Assembly: GCF_030269485.1 (NCBI RefSeq)
Contig: NZ_BSTL01000011.1
Coordinates: 243,286-307,285, forward strand
Reading direction: 5' to 3'
Length of the DNA: 64,000 nt
Source of the DNA: Actinoplanes sp. NBRC 103695
GTDB lineage: Bacteria > Actinomycetota > Actinomycetes > Mycobacteriales > Micromonosporaceae
In this document: piece by piece, positions 9,344 through 17,633 of the stretch
Layout: each line of letters starts with the position of its first letter
How positions within the stretch are numbered: the first letter of the stretch is position 1
The notes under the pieces: generated by a model
Databases searched by the model: none
Told to the model about the DNA's origin: nothing
The model's input: the letters and a program-made list of their open reading frames with translations, nothing else
Program-made: the position numbers and the translations under genes

Positions 9344-9499
9344 TCACGACTTGGGCCGCTTCAAGTACGCCACCAGCTGCTCCGGATTGGGGCCGGGCAC
9401 GACCTGGACCAGCTCCCAGCCGTCCTCACCCCAGTTGTCCAGGATCTGCTTGGTCGCGTGGACCAGCAGCGGAACGGTCACGTATTCCCACTTCTGCAT
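9344..9499 (-). CDS. Small DUF4177 protein (51 aa)
   Basis: A short gene easily missed: 51 codons from ATG 9499 to TGA 9344, preceded by GAAGGAG at a good distance. The product begins MQKWEYVTVPLL and contains NWGEDGWELVQVV, the hallmark of DUF4177 (Trp-Glu-Tyr start, GWELV core). The family is small, cytosolic and of unknown function. It lies between ridA and the Get3-like pair, the place where M. tuberculosis has the small gene Rv3678A as I recall. Transcription is probably with ridA, 86 bp downstream. Confidence 0.85.
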   Translation of the reverse strand: MQKWEYVTVPLLVHATKQILDNWGEDGWELVQVVPGPNPEQLVAYLKRPKS

Positions 9500-9577
9500 C
9501 GTCGATGTGCTCCTTCGATTCGGGTACCGCGACAGCTTAGGGCTCGCGCATGTCCCGATTTGGTTAGGCTGAGCGCG

Positions 9578-9628
9578 ATGTCACAACGACCGCCGAGGAC
9601 GGAGGGCACCGATGACGGCAACCGGTAA
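9578..9628 (+). CDS. Possible leaderless 16-codon upstream ORF
   Basis: TAGGCT (9565-9570) is followed seven bases later by ATG 9578, which opens a 16-codon frame ending TAA at 9626-9628. The frame runs across the start codon of the next gene (ATG 9612), so the two overlap out of frame. If transcription starts near 9577, this would be a leaderless uORF whose translation could gate the downstream gene. Alternatively the hexamer simply gives the downstream gene a leader of about 35 bases with its own GGAGG site. No similarity recognised. Confidence 0.3.
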   Translation: MSQRPPRTEGTDDGNR

Positions 9629-10877
9629 CCCGGCATCCAGTCATCCGGAGCCTGAGCCGGTCCCGACGCCCGAGCCGGATCCGCCGCAGCCGATCCCGCC
9701 GCCCGAGCCGGTGCCCGCTCCGGAACCGCCACACGAGTCCGCCCCGCAAGCAGGGGCGGACTTCATCGATGCGGGCCCGGACGCCACCCAGGCGGCCTTC
9801 CCGCCTCCGGGCTCGTTCCCCGCCACAGCGCCGGCCCTGTTCCCGATGCCGGGCTCGTTCCCCGAACCGCAGGCGACCGCGCCGCGCCCGACCCCGGAGC
9901 CGCAGGCCACCGCGCCCGGCTCGCCCTCGGACGGGCCCGCCACCGCGCCGGGCCCGTCCCCGGAAACGCAGGCCATCGCGCCGGTCTCGACCCCGGAAAC
10001 GTCGGCCACCGCGCCGGTCTCGACCCCGGAAGCGTCGGCCGCCGCGCCAGGCTCGACCTCGGGGACGCCGGCCCCGGGTGAGGCGAGCACCGAGCTGATC
10101 CCGGTCGTCTCCGATCAGACCGAGCAGATCCCGGCCGTGCGGGCCGACGACACCGCCCAGATCCCCGCCGTGCGCTCCGATGACACCGCCCCGATCGCGC
10201 CGGTGCCGGCCGAGGCGGACACCACCTGGCACCAGCCCGTGCCGGACGGCCCGTGGCACGCCAAGCACGAGAAGGCCGGCGAGTGGCAGCACCGGCCGCC
10301 CGAGCACCTCGCGTTCGAGCATTCGCCGCCGGCCGAGGTGCAGATCCCGTCCCTGCTCGGCGCCGCCTCGGTGCCGGTGCCACAGCCGCCGGCCCAGCCG
10401 TGGGAGGTGCAGCTCAAGGCCGAGGACGGCGACCGGCGCCGGCGCAGCGGCCTGTGGATCTCGGTGGCGCTCACCACCACGCTGCTGCTCTGCGGTGGCG
10501 GCGCGGCGTCGGCCTACCTGCTGCTGCGGGACAGCGACGCGAGCGGCGCGCCCGACCCGGGGACGGCCGTCAACGAGTTCCTCACCGCCGTCTACACCCG
10601 CCAGGACGCGAGCGCGGCCGGCGAGCTGGTCTGCCGCGAGGCGCGCGACAAGGACAAGATCAACGCCAAGGTGCAGCAGATCAAGGGCTATGCCGCCGAG
10701 TACGACGCGCCGAGCTTCCGCTGGGACGAACCGGCGGTGGACGGCAAGACCGAGGAACGCGCCACGGTCTCCGTGCAGCTCACGATGTCGACCGAGGACG
10801 AGAAGACCGCCCAGCAGACATTGACCTTCACGACCGTACGCAAGTCCGGTTGGCTGGTCTGCGAGATCAGCGGTTGA
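9612..10877 (+). CDS. Pro/Ala/Thr-rich single-pass membrane protein, unknown function
   Basis: 421 residues. The N-terminal 270 are low complexity: proline-rich (PEPEPVPTPEPDPP), then degenerate repeats of a PGxxPETQATAPVSTPE type. A single membrane segment follows at about 279-303, then a compact domain of about 115 residues outside the membrane (VNEFLTAVYTRQDASAA...; WLVCEI) that looks like an NTF2-like/DUF4878 fold with two cysteines. ATG has GGAGG seven bases upstream. It lies directly upstream of the Get3-like pair on the same strand; a gap with its own -10 separates them, so co-regulation is uncertain. The domain assignment is inference; function unknown. Confidence 0.75.
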   Translation: MTATGNPASSHPEPEPVPTPEPDPPQPIPPPEPVPAPEPPHESAPQAGADFIDAGPDATQAAFPPPGSFPATAPALFPMPGSFPEPQATAPRPTPEPQATAPGSPSDGPATAPGPSPETQAIAPVSTPETSATAPVSTPEASAAAPGSTSGTPAPGEASTELIPVVSDQTEQIPAVRADDTAQIPAVRSDDTAPIAPVPAEADTTWHQPVPDGPWHAKHEKAGEWQHRPPEHLAFEHSPPAEVQIPSLLGAASVPVPQPPAQPWEVQLKAEDGDRRRRSGLWISVALTTTLLLCGGGAASAYLLLRDSDASGAPDPGTAVNEFLTAVYTRQDASAAGELVCREARDKDKINAKVQQIKGYAAEYDAPSFRWDEPAVDGKTEERATVSVQLTMSTEDEKTAQQTLTFTTVRKSGWLVCEISG

Positions 10878-10953
10878 CTGAGCTGATTGGCGTCGCTTCG
10901 CTCCGCGGCAGCCGCCTGGTAACCGGTGACCGCGCGTACGTACAGTCGAAAGC

Positions 10954-11913
10954 ATGGGTGACCAACAGCGGACCTCGCGCTGGCCCGCGCGCCTGCACGT
11001 GGTGACCGGCAAGGGCGGGACCGGCAAGACCAGCGTGGCGGCGGCGCTCGCGCTCGGCCTGGCCGAGGGCGGGCGCAGGGTTCTGCTCGTCGAGGTCGAG
11101 GGCCGGCAGGGCATCGCACAGCTCTTCGGCGCCGAGCCGCTGCCCTACAAGGAGCTGCGGATCGCGCAGGTGCCGGGCGGTGGCGAGGTGCGGGCGCTTG
11201 CGGTGGACGCCGAGGAGGCGCTGCTCGAGTACCTCGAGATGTTCTACCGGCTGGGTGCGGCCGGGCGGGCGCTGCGCAAGGTGGGCGCGATCGACTTCGC
11301 CACCACGATTGCCCCGGGCCTGCGGGACGTGCTGCTCACCGGCAAGGTCAAGGAGTCGACCACCCGGGCCAGGGACGGCCGCCGGGTGTACGACGCGGTG
11401 GTGCTCGACGCGCCGCCGACCGGGCGCATCGGCCGCTTCCTGAACGTGACCGCGGAGACCGCGCGGCTGGCCAAGGTCGGCCCGATCAAGACGCAGAGCG
11501 AGGGCGTGGCGTCGCTGCTGCGCTCGCCGATCACCTCGGTGCACGTGGTGACGCTGCTGGAGGAGATGCCGGTCCAGGAGAGTCTGGACGCCATCGCCGA
11601 GTTGCGGGCCCTGGACATCTCGATCGGGCGGATCATTCTGAACGGCGTACGCCCGCCCCTGCTCGGCGAGAGCAAGGTCACCAAGGCCGAGCTGAAGCGG
11701 GGTCTGACCGCCGCCGGTCTGGCCGCCGACGCGGGCACGGTCGCGGTGCTCCAGGACGAGGCGAAGGCGCACCTGACCCGGCGTGGGCTGGAGGAATCGC
11801 TGCGCGCCGAGCTGGCCGAGCTGGGTCTGCCGATGGTCGAGCTGCCGCTGCTCGCCCGCGGGGTGGACCGGGACGGGCTGGACGCGCTGGCCGAGGCGTT
11901 GATGGGTGACTGA
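10954..11913 (+). CDS. Get3/ArsA-like ATPase, first of a pair (Rv3679/BagA-like)
   Basis: 319 residues. A deviant Walker A of the SIMIBI class (TGKGGTGKTS, Lys20-Thr26) opens the protein. LLVEVEGRQGIAQLFG, FATTIAPGLRDVLLTGK and VLDAPPTGRIGRFL strongly recall the M. tuberculosis Rv3679 product. Such ATPases resemble eukaryotic Get3, which chaperones tail-anchored membrane proteins; the mycobacterial pair has been linked to stress survival rather than arsenic. No arsenite cysteines are evident. TACAGT (10941-10946) ends seven bases before ATG, giving a leaderless start. It overlaps or abuts the second ATPase gene, and the two probably form a heterodimer. Confidence 0.9.
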   Translation: MGDQQRTSRWPARLHVVTGKGGTGKTSVAAALALGLAEGGRRVLLVEVEGRQGIAQLFGAEPLPYKELRIAQVPGGGEVRALAVDAEEALLEYLEMFYRLGAAGRALRKVGAIDFATTIAPGLRDVLLTGKVKESTTRARDGRRVYDAVVLDAPPTGRIGRFLNVTAETARLAKVGPIKTQSEGVASLLRSPITSVHVVTLLEEMPVQESLDAIAELRALDISIGRIILNGVRPPLLGESKVTKAELKRGLTAAGLAADAGTVAVLQDEAKAHLTRRGLEESLRAELAELGLPMVELPLLARGVDRDGLDALAEALMGD

Positions 11914-11938
11914 GCACCGGACTGGTTACGCTCGGGTG

Positions 11939-13084
11939 GTGACCGCTGCGCGCTTCGACCTCGACGCGATGCTGGCCGATCCCGTCACCAAGATCGTCGT
12001 GTGTTGCGGCTCCGGCGGCGTCGGCAAGACCACGACCGCCGCCGCGATCGGTGTGCGCGCCGCCGAGGTGCACGGCCGGCGGGTGGTGGTGCTGACCATC
12101 GACCCGGCCCGCCGGTTGGCGCAGTCGATGGGCCTCACCGAGCTGGACAACACCCCCCGGCAGGTGAAGGGCATCGACACCGAGGGCACCGGCGGCGAGT
12201 TGCACGCCATGATGCTGGACATGAAGCGGACGTTCGACGAGGTGGTGCAGGAGCACACCACGCCACAGCGGGCCGCGGAGATCTTCGCCAACCCGTTCTA
12301 CCAGGCCATGAGCTCCACCTTCGCCGGCACTCAGGAGTACATGGCGATGGAGAAGCTGGGTCAGCTGCAGGGCACCGACGAGTGGGACCTGATCGTGGTC
12401 GACACCCCGCCGTCGCGTTCGGCGCTGGATTTCCTGGATGCGCCGGCCCGGCTGTCCCGGTTTCTCGACGGGCGCATGCTTCGCCTGCTGCTAGCCCCGG
12501 CCCGGTCCGGCGGCCGGAGCGTGTTCTCGCTGGTCACTGCGTCGTTCGGGCTGTTCTCCCGGGCGGTGCAGAAGATCCTGGGAGCGCAGTTGCTGACCGA
12601 CCTGTCCGGTTTCGTGGCCGCGCTGGACTCGATGTTCGGTGGCTTCCGGCAGCGCGCCGACGAGACGTACCGCATCCTGCAGGACCCGCAGACCGCGTTC
12701 CTGCTGATCGCCTCGCCCGAGCGGGACGCGGTGCGGGAGGCCGCCTACTTCGCCGAGCGGCTGGTCGCCGAGCGGATGCCGCTGGCCGGCCTGGTGCTGA
12801 ACAGGGTGCACCGCTCCGAGTTGCCGGGGCTGACCGCCGACGAGGCCGAGCGGGCCGCGGCCGCGTTGGACGAGACGGACGGCAACGAGGTCACCGCCGA
12901 CGCTCTGCGGATCCACGCTTCTCTGCTGCGGCAGACGGAGCGGGAGACGCGGGTCGCCGCGACCTTCTCCGACGCGTTCCCGGCCGTGCCCATGGCGGCG
13001 GTCACGGCGCAGCCCACCGACGTGCATGATGTCGACGGACTGCGGACGATCGGCGCCGCCCTGGCCACGGCCGGGCAGCCGTGA
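11939..13084 (+). CDS. Get3/ArsA-like ATPase, second of a pair (Rv3680/BagB-like)
   Basis: About 381 residues with Walker A CGSGGVGKTT, switch segment LTIDPARRLAQSMG, GTQEYMAMEKLGQL and VVDTPPSRSALDFLDAP, all close to the M. tuberculosis Rv3680 product. Two starts compete. GTG 11906 overlaps the upstream stop by eight bases. GTG 11939 lies six bases after TACGCT (11927-11932), and the resulting N-terminus aligns with the mycobacterial one, so I prefer it. An internal promoter would let the second subunit be made separately. Role as for its partner: ATP-driven targeting or chaperoning is an inference from the Get3 fold. Confidence 0.9.
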   Translation: MTAARFDLDAMLADPVTKIVVCCGSGGVGKTTTAAAIGVRAAEVHGRRVVVLTIDPARRLAQSMGLTELDNTPRQVKGIDTEGTGGELHAMMLDMKRTFDEVVQEHTTPQRAAEIFANPFYQAMSSTFAGTQEYMAMEKLGQLQGTDEWDLIVVDTPPSRSALDFLDAPARLSRFLDGRMLRLLLAPARSGGRSVFSLVTASFGLFSRAVQKILGAQLLTDLSGFVAALDSMFGGFRQRADETYRILQDPQTAFLLIASPERDAVREAAYFAERLVAERMPLAGLVLNRVHRSELPGLTADEAERAAAALDETDGNEVTADALRIHASLLRQTERETRVAATFSDAFPAVPMAAVTAQPTDVHDVDGLRTIGAALATAGQP

Positions 13085-13096
13085 CGCCCACGATGG

Positions 13097-13399
13097 TCAG
13101 CCTGCCGAGACCAGCACCTTGTCGGCGTTCTTCTCCTTGAGCGCGGCCTCGAACATCTTGCGCCAGCTCGCCACGTGCGGGTGGCGGCGCAGCAGCGCGC
13201 GGCGTTCCCGCTCGGTCATCCCGCCCCAGACACCGAACTCGATGCGGTTGTCCAGCGCGTCGGCGAGGCACTCATAGCGAACCGGGCAGCTGCGGCAGAT
13301 CCTTTTCGCCACGTTCTGCTCGGCCCCCTGCACGAACAGGGCGTCAGGATCACCACTCTGACACGCCGCCATGCTGGGCCAGTCGCTGATCATTCCCAT
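13097..13399 (-). CDS. wblA: WhiB-family [4Fe-4S] regulator, WhiB4/WblA type
   Basis: 100 residues with the four iron-sulfur cysteines Cys13, Cys35, Cys38 and Cys44 (CxxC, then five residues, then C) and the GVWGGMTERERR turn that contacts sigma factor. LFVQGAEQN, LADALDNR and the extended tail (HPHVASWRKMFEAAL) place it with WhiB4/WblA rather than WhiB1-3. WblA/WhiB4 proteins respond to redox stress and repress development or antibiotic genes in related organisms. ATG 13399 has an AGGGGGGA-like site; a second ATG lies two codons in. A strong hairpin sits in the leader (13431-13472). Its position between the Get3-like pair and ponA2 is as in mycobacteria. Confidence 0.92.
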   Translation of the reverse strand: MGMISDWPSMAACQSGDPDALFVQGAEQNVAKRICRSCPVRYECLADALDNRIEFGVWGGMTERERRALLRRHPHVASWRKMFEAALKEKNADKVLVSAG

Positions 13400-13708
13400 C
13401 GGTAAACGTCCCCCCTTGCCTTTACCCCCTGACGCCGCGGGCTCATGTGTCCCCTGAGCCCGCGTAGGCGTCGTGCGATAGCTCGCTGGACCATCATGCT
13501 CTGTAGTCGGGCGATTACGCAACGTTCACCATCAAAATCGGCATAGACGGGCACAGTCGGGCAATGCGGGCCAGCCGAACGCACCATGTGGGGGAACCAC
13601 TTCCACAGAAACGGCCCGCAGGGCAGGATGACCGTGCAGAATCATTCTGGGCGAACCGTGACCTTCTCGCCGAGCGATCGCGTGCACCCTTCAGGTAACT
13701 TGCATGCC
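13400..13708. other. whiB-ponA2 divergent intergenic region
   Basis: About 309 bp carry the 5' leaders of both divergent genes. On the whiB side the main visible feature is the 13431-13472 hairpin. On the PBP side the frame is open back to 13586 (ATG 13586 and 13628 are alternative starts), but those extra residues lack a membrane or catalytic feature. No convincing -35/-10 pair was identified by eye for either gene. Confidence 0.5.
13431..13472 (-). promoter_or_regulatory. Strong hairpin in the whiB leader
   Basis: GACGCC (13431-13436) and GCGGGCTCA (13437-13445) pair with TGAGCCCGC (13455-13463) and GGCGTC (13467-13472), with a nine-base loop and a three-base GTA bulge: 15 base pairs in all. 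No T-run follows on either strand, so an ordinary terminator is unlikely. It lies about 32 bases upstream of the whiB ATG, close to the ribosome-binding region, where it could influence stability or translation of the mRNA. Confidence 0.5.
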
Positions 13709-16135
13709 GTGAGTTCCTGGATGCGCCGACGCGATCACAACATCTTCGCCAACGCGACCTCACTGCTCATCTGTGGCCTGCTGGCCGGGGTGGTGGTCGC
13801 GGCTGCCGCATTCCCGGCGGTCGCCATGTCGGGCCTGGCCGCGAAGGCCGGCAGCGACACGTTCGCGCAGCTCCCGAGCCAGCTCAAGACCGCGACGGCC
13901 CCTCAGGTCAGCCGCGTCTACGCCAGCGACGGCAAGACCCAGATCGCCGCGATGTATGACGAGTTCCGCAGCGACGTGCGCCTCAAGGACATCTCGCAGA
14001 ACATGCAGGACGCGATCGTCGCCGCCGAGGACCACCAGTTCTTCAAGCACAACGGCGTGGACGTCAAGGGCGTGGCCCGCGCATTCGTGAACAACAACAG
14101 CGGCAAGTCCCAGCAGGGCGCCTCGACGCTCACCATGCAGTACGTGCGGATGTCGCTGGCGTACACGGCGACCAGTCCGCAGGAGGTCGTCGACGCGACC
14201 AAGGACACGCCCAAGCGCAAGGTCAACGAGATGAAGTACGCGCTGCAGGTCGAGAAGGAGATGACCAAGCAGCAGATCCTCGAGCGGTACCTGAACACGG
14301 CGCCGTTCGGTGGCGGGGCGTACGGCATCGCCGCGGCCAGCCAGGTCTACTTCGGCAAGCGGGCCAGCCTCCTGACCGTCCCCGAGGCCGCGCTGCTGGC
14401 CGGCATGGTCAAGGCGCCGTCCGCGTTCGACCCCACCACCAAGACCGGCTACCCGCAGGCCAAGGACCGCCGGACCTGGGTGCTCGGCAACATGCGCGAC
14501 CTCGCGATGATCACGCCGAAGGAGTACACGGACGCGATCGCCACGAAGATCCCGACCCAGATCAAGCGGGTCGGCAACGGCTGCACCTCGGTGGTGAAGA
14601 ACAGCTGGGGCTTCTTCTGCGACTACTTCTACCGCTGGTGGAACAGCCAGCCGGCGTTCGGCGTGAACAACTACGACCGCGAGCGCCAGCTGAAGAGCGG
14701 CGGCTACCGCATCGTCACCTCGCTCGACCCCAAGGCACAGGACCAGGCGCGCAAACGGGCGACCGAGAAGATCTCGGACTCCAGCCAGAACGCGGTCCTG
14801 CTGGCCGGCGTCGAGCCGAAGACCGGACGGGTCAAGTTCCTCGCGACCAACCGCAAGTTCAAGCTGGACGACCCGGCCCACCCGCAGAACAAGATCTCCT
14901 CCAACCCCGCGAAGAAGAGGAAAAAGGAACGCGGGTCCGCCCCGAACACCACGAACCCGCTGTTCAGCGGTGGCGGCGACATCACCGGTTACCAGGCCGG
15001 GTCGGTCATGAAGATGTTCACCATGGTCGCCGCCCTGGAGAAGGGCATGCCGCTCGGCACCACGATCAACGCCGGGCCGATGGCCAAGACCAACTACATC
15101 GTCGAGTACGGCAGCCCGGCCGCCTGCCCCGGCACCAACAAGTACTGCCCGGAGAACTCCGGCGGCGCCGACGGTGGCCCGACGAACATGTGGACCGGCT
15201 TCGGACTGTCCCGGAACACGTTCTTCGTGCCGCTCGAGGAGCGGGTCGGCGCCGAGAACGTGGTGGACGTGGCCAAGCGCTTCGGCATCCAGTTCCGCGC
15301 GGCCAACGACGCCCGGTACGCCAACAACAAGGACCTCGCCCACGGCTGGGGCGCCTTCACCCTGGGCGTCTCCTCGACCACCCCGCTGGACATGGCGAAC
15401 GCGTACGCCACCCTGGCCGGTGACGGCATGTACTGCGAGCCGACCCCGGTCCAGGAGATCAAGACCCAGAAGGGCGAGAAGATCGACGTCGGCAACCCGC
15501 ACTGCACGCGGGCGACGTCGGCCGAGGTCGCCCGGTCGGCCCTGGACGCGGCCCGCTGCCCGCTGGGTGACCAGTCGGCCCTGGGCCGGTGCAAGGGCGC
15601 CACCGCCGGAAACGTCCGGCGGGACGTCGGTCACCCGGTCTTCGGCAAGTCCGGCACGACCGACCGCGACAAGACCGCGTCGCTGATCGTCGGCACCACG
15701 TCGATCGTGGTGGCCGGCTTCATGGTCAACCCGGACTGGGCCAACCACACCGACCGCATGCAGCACCCGATCATCAACCCCGCGGTGTACAAGACGGCTG
15801 CCGACTACATGAAGGGCAAGCCGAAGGAGAACTTCAAGAAACCGGGCAACAGAAAGCTCACCCTCGGTGAGCAGCGCTCGGTTCCCAACGTGGAGTGCTC
15901 GTCGATCGGCGAGGCCAAGTCGCGGCTCTCCGGCGCCGGTTTCGACCCGTACGTGATCGGCGGCGAGGTCGACTCGAAGTGCCCGGCCGGCACCGTGGCC
16001 GGGACCAACCCGGACGGCAGGGCGATCAAGAACAGCCCGATCGCCATCGAGGTGAGCAACGGCAAGGGCGGCGAGAAACCGGGCAAGCCCAAACCGGGGC
16101 AGCCGAACCTGCCGAACTTCCCACGCCGTAACTGA
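13709..16135 (+). CDS. ponA2: Class A penicillin-binding protein with PASTA domain (PonA2 type)
   Basis: 808 residues from GTG 13709. A membrane anchor at about 17-40 leads to a GT51 glycosyltransferase (catalytic Glu107 in AAEDHQFF; GASTLTMQYVR) and a transpeptidase domain with SVMK (Ser432, Lys435), SRN (Ser501) and KSGTT (Lys647). A single PASTA-like domain (PNVECSSIGEAKSRL...) and a Gly/Pro/Lys-rich tail finish it. It polymerises and cross-links peptidoglycan outside the membrane. The middle motif is SRN rather than SxN with a small residue. Domain order and the whiB4 / Get3-like neighbours match mycobacterial PonA2. ATG 13721 is another possible start. Confidence 0.93.
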   Translation: MSSWMRRRDHNIFANATSLLICGLLAGVVVAAAAFPAVAMSGLAAKAGSDTFAQLPSQLKTATAPQVSRVYASDGKTQIAAMYDEFRSDVRLKDISQNMQDAIVAAEDHQFFKHNGVDVKGVARAFVNNNSGKSQQGASTLTMQYVRMSLAYTATSPQEVVDATKDTPKRKVNEMKYALQVEKEMTKQQILERYLNTAPFGGGAYGIAAASQVYFGKRASLLTVPEAALLAGMVKAPSAFDPTTKTGYPQAKDRRTWVLGNMRDLAMITPKEYTDAIATKIPTQIKRVGNGCTSVVKNSWGFFCDYFYRWWNSQPAFGVNNYDRERQLKSGGYRIVTSLDPKAQDQARKRATEKISDSSQNAVLLAGVEPKTGRVKFLATNRKFKLDDPAHPQNKISSNPAKKRKKERGSAPNTTNPLFSGGGDITGYQAGSVMKMFTMVAALEKGMPLGTTINAGPMAKTNYIVEYGSPAACPGTNKYCPENSGGADGGPTNMWTGFGLSRNTFFVPLEERVGAENVVDVAKRFGIQFRAANDARYANNKDLAHGWGAFTLGVSSTTPLDMANAYATLAGDGMYCEPTPVQEIKTQKGEKIDVGNPHCTRATSAEVARSALDAARCPLGDQSALGRCKGATAGNVRRDVGHPVFGKSGTTDRDKTASLIVGTTSIVVAGFMVNPDWANHTDRMQHPIINPAVYKTAADYMKGKPKENFKKPGNRKLTLGEQRSVPNVECSSIGEAKSRLSGAGFDPYVIGGEVDSKCPAGTVAGTNPDGRAIKNSPIAIEVSNGKGGEKPGKPKPGQPNLPNFPRRN

Positions 16136-16140
16136 CGCGA

Positions 16141-16177
16141 AGAGAACCCCCGAGGCCCACCGGCCCGGGGGTTCTCT
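16141..16177. terminator. Bidirectional terminator between ponA2 and yqeY
   Basis: A perfect 12-bp stem, AGAGAACCCCCG against CGGGGGTTCTCT, with a 13-base loop, starting five bases after the PBP stop. Short T-rich flanks occur only on the + side (GCTTTCC). It sits between two convergent genes and probably serves both. Confidence 0.85.
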
Positions 16178-16187
16178 GCTTTCCGGC

Positions 16188-16640
16188 TCAGCCCAGCTGC
16201 TTGCGGACCTCGGCGGCGACCCGGCCGCCCTCGGCGCGACCGGCGACCGCCGCCTGGGCCGCCTTCATCGCCGGGCCCATCTGCCCCTTGCCGCTGAAGC
16301 CGCCTGCCGTCAGCGCGCCCGCCACGATCTCGGCGATCTCCTCGTCGGACAGCTGCTTGGGCAGATAGCGGTCGAGGATCTCCTCCTCGGCGATCTCCCG
16401 TGCCGCCTGATCGTCGCGACCGGCGCCGGCGAACGCGGCCGACGCCTCGCGCCGCTTCTTCGCCTCCTTGGACAGCACGGAGGTGACCTCGTCGTCGGTC
16501 AGATCCCGCGCGGCGGTTCCGGAGACCTCGGCGGTGCGTACGGCGGCCAGCGCCATCCGCAGGGTCGAGGTGGTGAGCTCGTCCCGGCCCTTCATGGCGG
16601 TGCGCAGATCCTCGTTCAGGCGGTCCTTGAGCGTTCCCAT
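16188..16640 (-). CDS. GatB/YqeY domain protein
   Basis: 150 residues: MGTLKDRLNEDLRTAMKGRD start, EEILDRYLPKQLS, and GQMGPAMKAAQA, the typical YqeY signature related to the C-terminal tRNA-binding tail of GatB. Free-standing YqeY proteins are thought to touch tRNA or aminoacyl-tRNA metabolism, but a definite function is not established. ATG 16640 sits inside a CCATGG palindrome shared with a possible upstream start of the divergent phosphoesterase gene. No strong ribosome site is visible. Confidence 0.9.
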   Translation of the reverse strand: MGTLKDRLNEDLRTAMKGRDELTTSTLRMALAAVRTAEVSGTAARDLTDDEVTSVLSKEAKKRREASAAFAGAGRDDQAAREIAEEEILDRYLPKQLSDEEIAEIVAGALTAGGFSGKGQMGPAMKAAQAAVAGRAEGGRVAAEVRKQLG

Positions 16641-16665
16641 GGACGGAGAAACTACCCTTGCCGTC

Positions 16666-17559
16666 ATGCGCAAGCGCACCGTTATCTCGCTGGCCGCCGG
16701 TGTCACCGCCCTCGGGGGTGCCACCTTCGCGTACGCGTCGCTGGTCGAACGCAACATGTTCACGTTGCGCCGCTTCGACGTGCCCGTCCTCGAACCGGAT
16801 GCGGAACCACTGCGCATCCTGCACCTCTCCGACCTGCACATGATGCCTGAGCAGCGTCGCAAGCAGGCGTGGGTGGCCGCGCTGCGCGGCACCGACCCCG
16901 ACCTGGTGGTGGTCACCGGTGACAACCTGTCGTCGCCGGACGCCGTGCCCGGCGTACTCGATGCCCTGGATCCGTTCTTCGACGTGCCCGGCGCGTTCGT
17001 CTTCGGCAGCAACGACTACCGCGGCCCGATCTGGAAGAACCCCCTGCAGTACCTGCTGCCCGAGCGCGAGTACGTGCAGGGCGTCGACCTGCCCTGGCAG
17101 GACCTGCGGTCCGCGTTCACCGACGCCGGCTGGGCCGACCTGAACAACGCCCGCACCGTGCTCAAGGCCGGCGGCCGCTCGGTGGAGTTGGCCGGCGTCG
17201 ACGACCCGCACGTGGAGCGCGACGACTACCCGTCGGTGTCCGGCCACGTCTCCCGCGGCGCCGACCTGCACATCGGTGTCACCCACACCCCCGCCGACCG
17301 CGTCCTGTCGGCGATGGCTCAGGACGGCTTCAGCCTCCTGCTGGCCGGCCACACCCACGGCGGCCAGGTCCGCGTCCCCGGTTACGGCGCCCTCACCACC
17401 AACTGCGACCTGCCGAACTCCATGGCGCGGGGCCTGCACCGCTGGCCCGGCACCGACAGCTGGCTGCACGTCTCCGCCGGCCTGGGCACCCACCCCACCG
17501 CCCCGATCCGCTTCGCCTGCCGCCCGGAGGCCTCCATCCTCACCTTGATACCGCGCTGA
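16666..17559 (+). CDS. Metallophosphoesterase (Rv3683/YkuE-like), membrane-anchored
   Basis: 297 residues. A hydrophobic N-terminus (about 6-26) is followed by calcineurin-like motifs: LSDLH (Asp56, His58), VTGDN, FGSNDY (in place of GNHD/E), VTHTP and LAGHTHGGQ. The enzyme should bind two metals and hydrolyse phosphodiesters or lipid phosphates facing outward. TACCCT (16653-16658) is seven bases before ATG 16666, a leaderless start; ATG 16639 in the same frame is an alternative that overlaps the yqeY start codon. A PonA2-neighbour phosphoesterase of this type is also found in mycobacteria. Confidence 0.88.
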   Translation: MRKRTVISLAAGVTALGGATFAYASLVERNMFTLRRFDVPVLEPDAEPLRILHLSDLHMMPEQRRKQAWVAALRGTDPDLVVVTGDNLSSPDAVPGVLDALDPFFDVPGAFVFGSNDYRGPIWKNPLQYLLPEREYVQGVDLPWQDLRSAFTDAGWADLNNARTVLKAGGRSVELAGVDDPHVERDDYPSVSGHVSRGADLHIGVTHTPADRVLSAMAQDGFSLLLAGHTHGGQVRVPGYGALTTNCDLPNSMARGLHRWPGTDSWLHVSAGLGTHPTAPIRFACRPEASILTLIPR

Positions 17560-17633
17560 CCTGCGGTTTTGCGTGCAGCGATATACCGATTTCCGGGCCG
17601 CCCGAGCGTCGGATAGTATTGTCGAGCACGCAG

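Noticed and set aside
10954..13084. Arsenic-resistance ATPases
   Set aside because: No arsenite cysteines or ars neighbours; they match the Get3-like pair instead.
13586..13708. Upstream extension of the PBP gene
   Set aside because: In frame but no membrane, catalytic or conserved feature; GTG 13709 starts just before the anchor helix.
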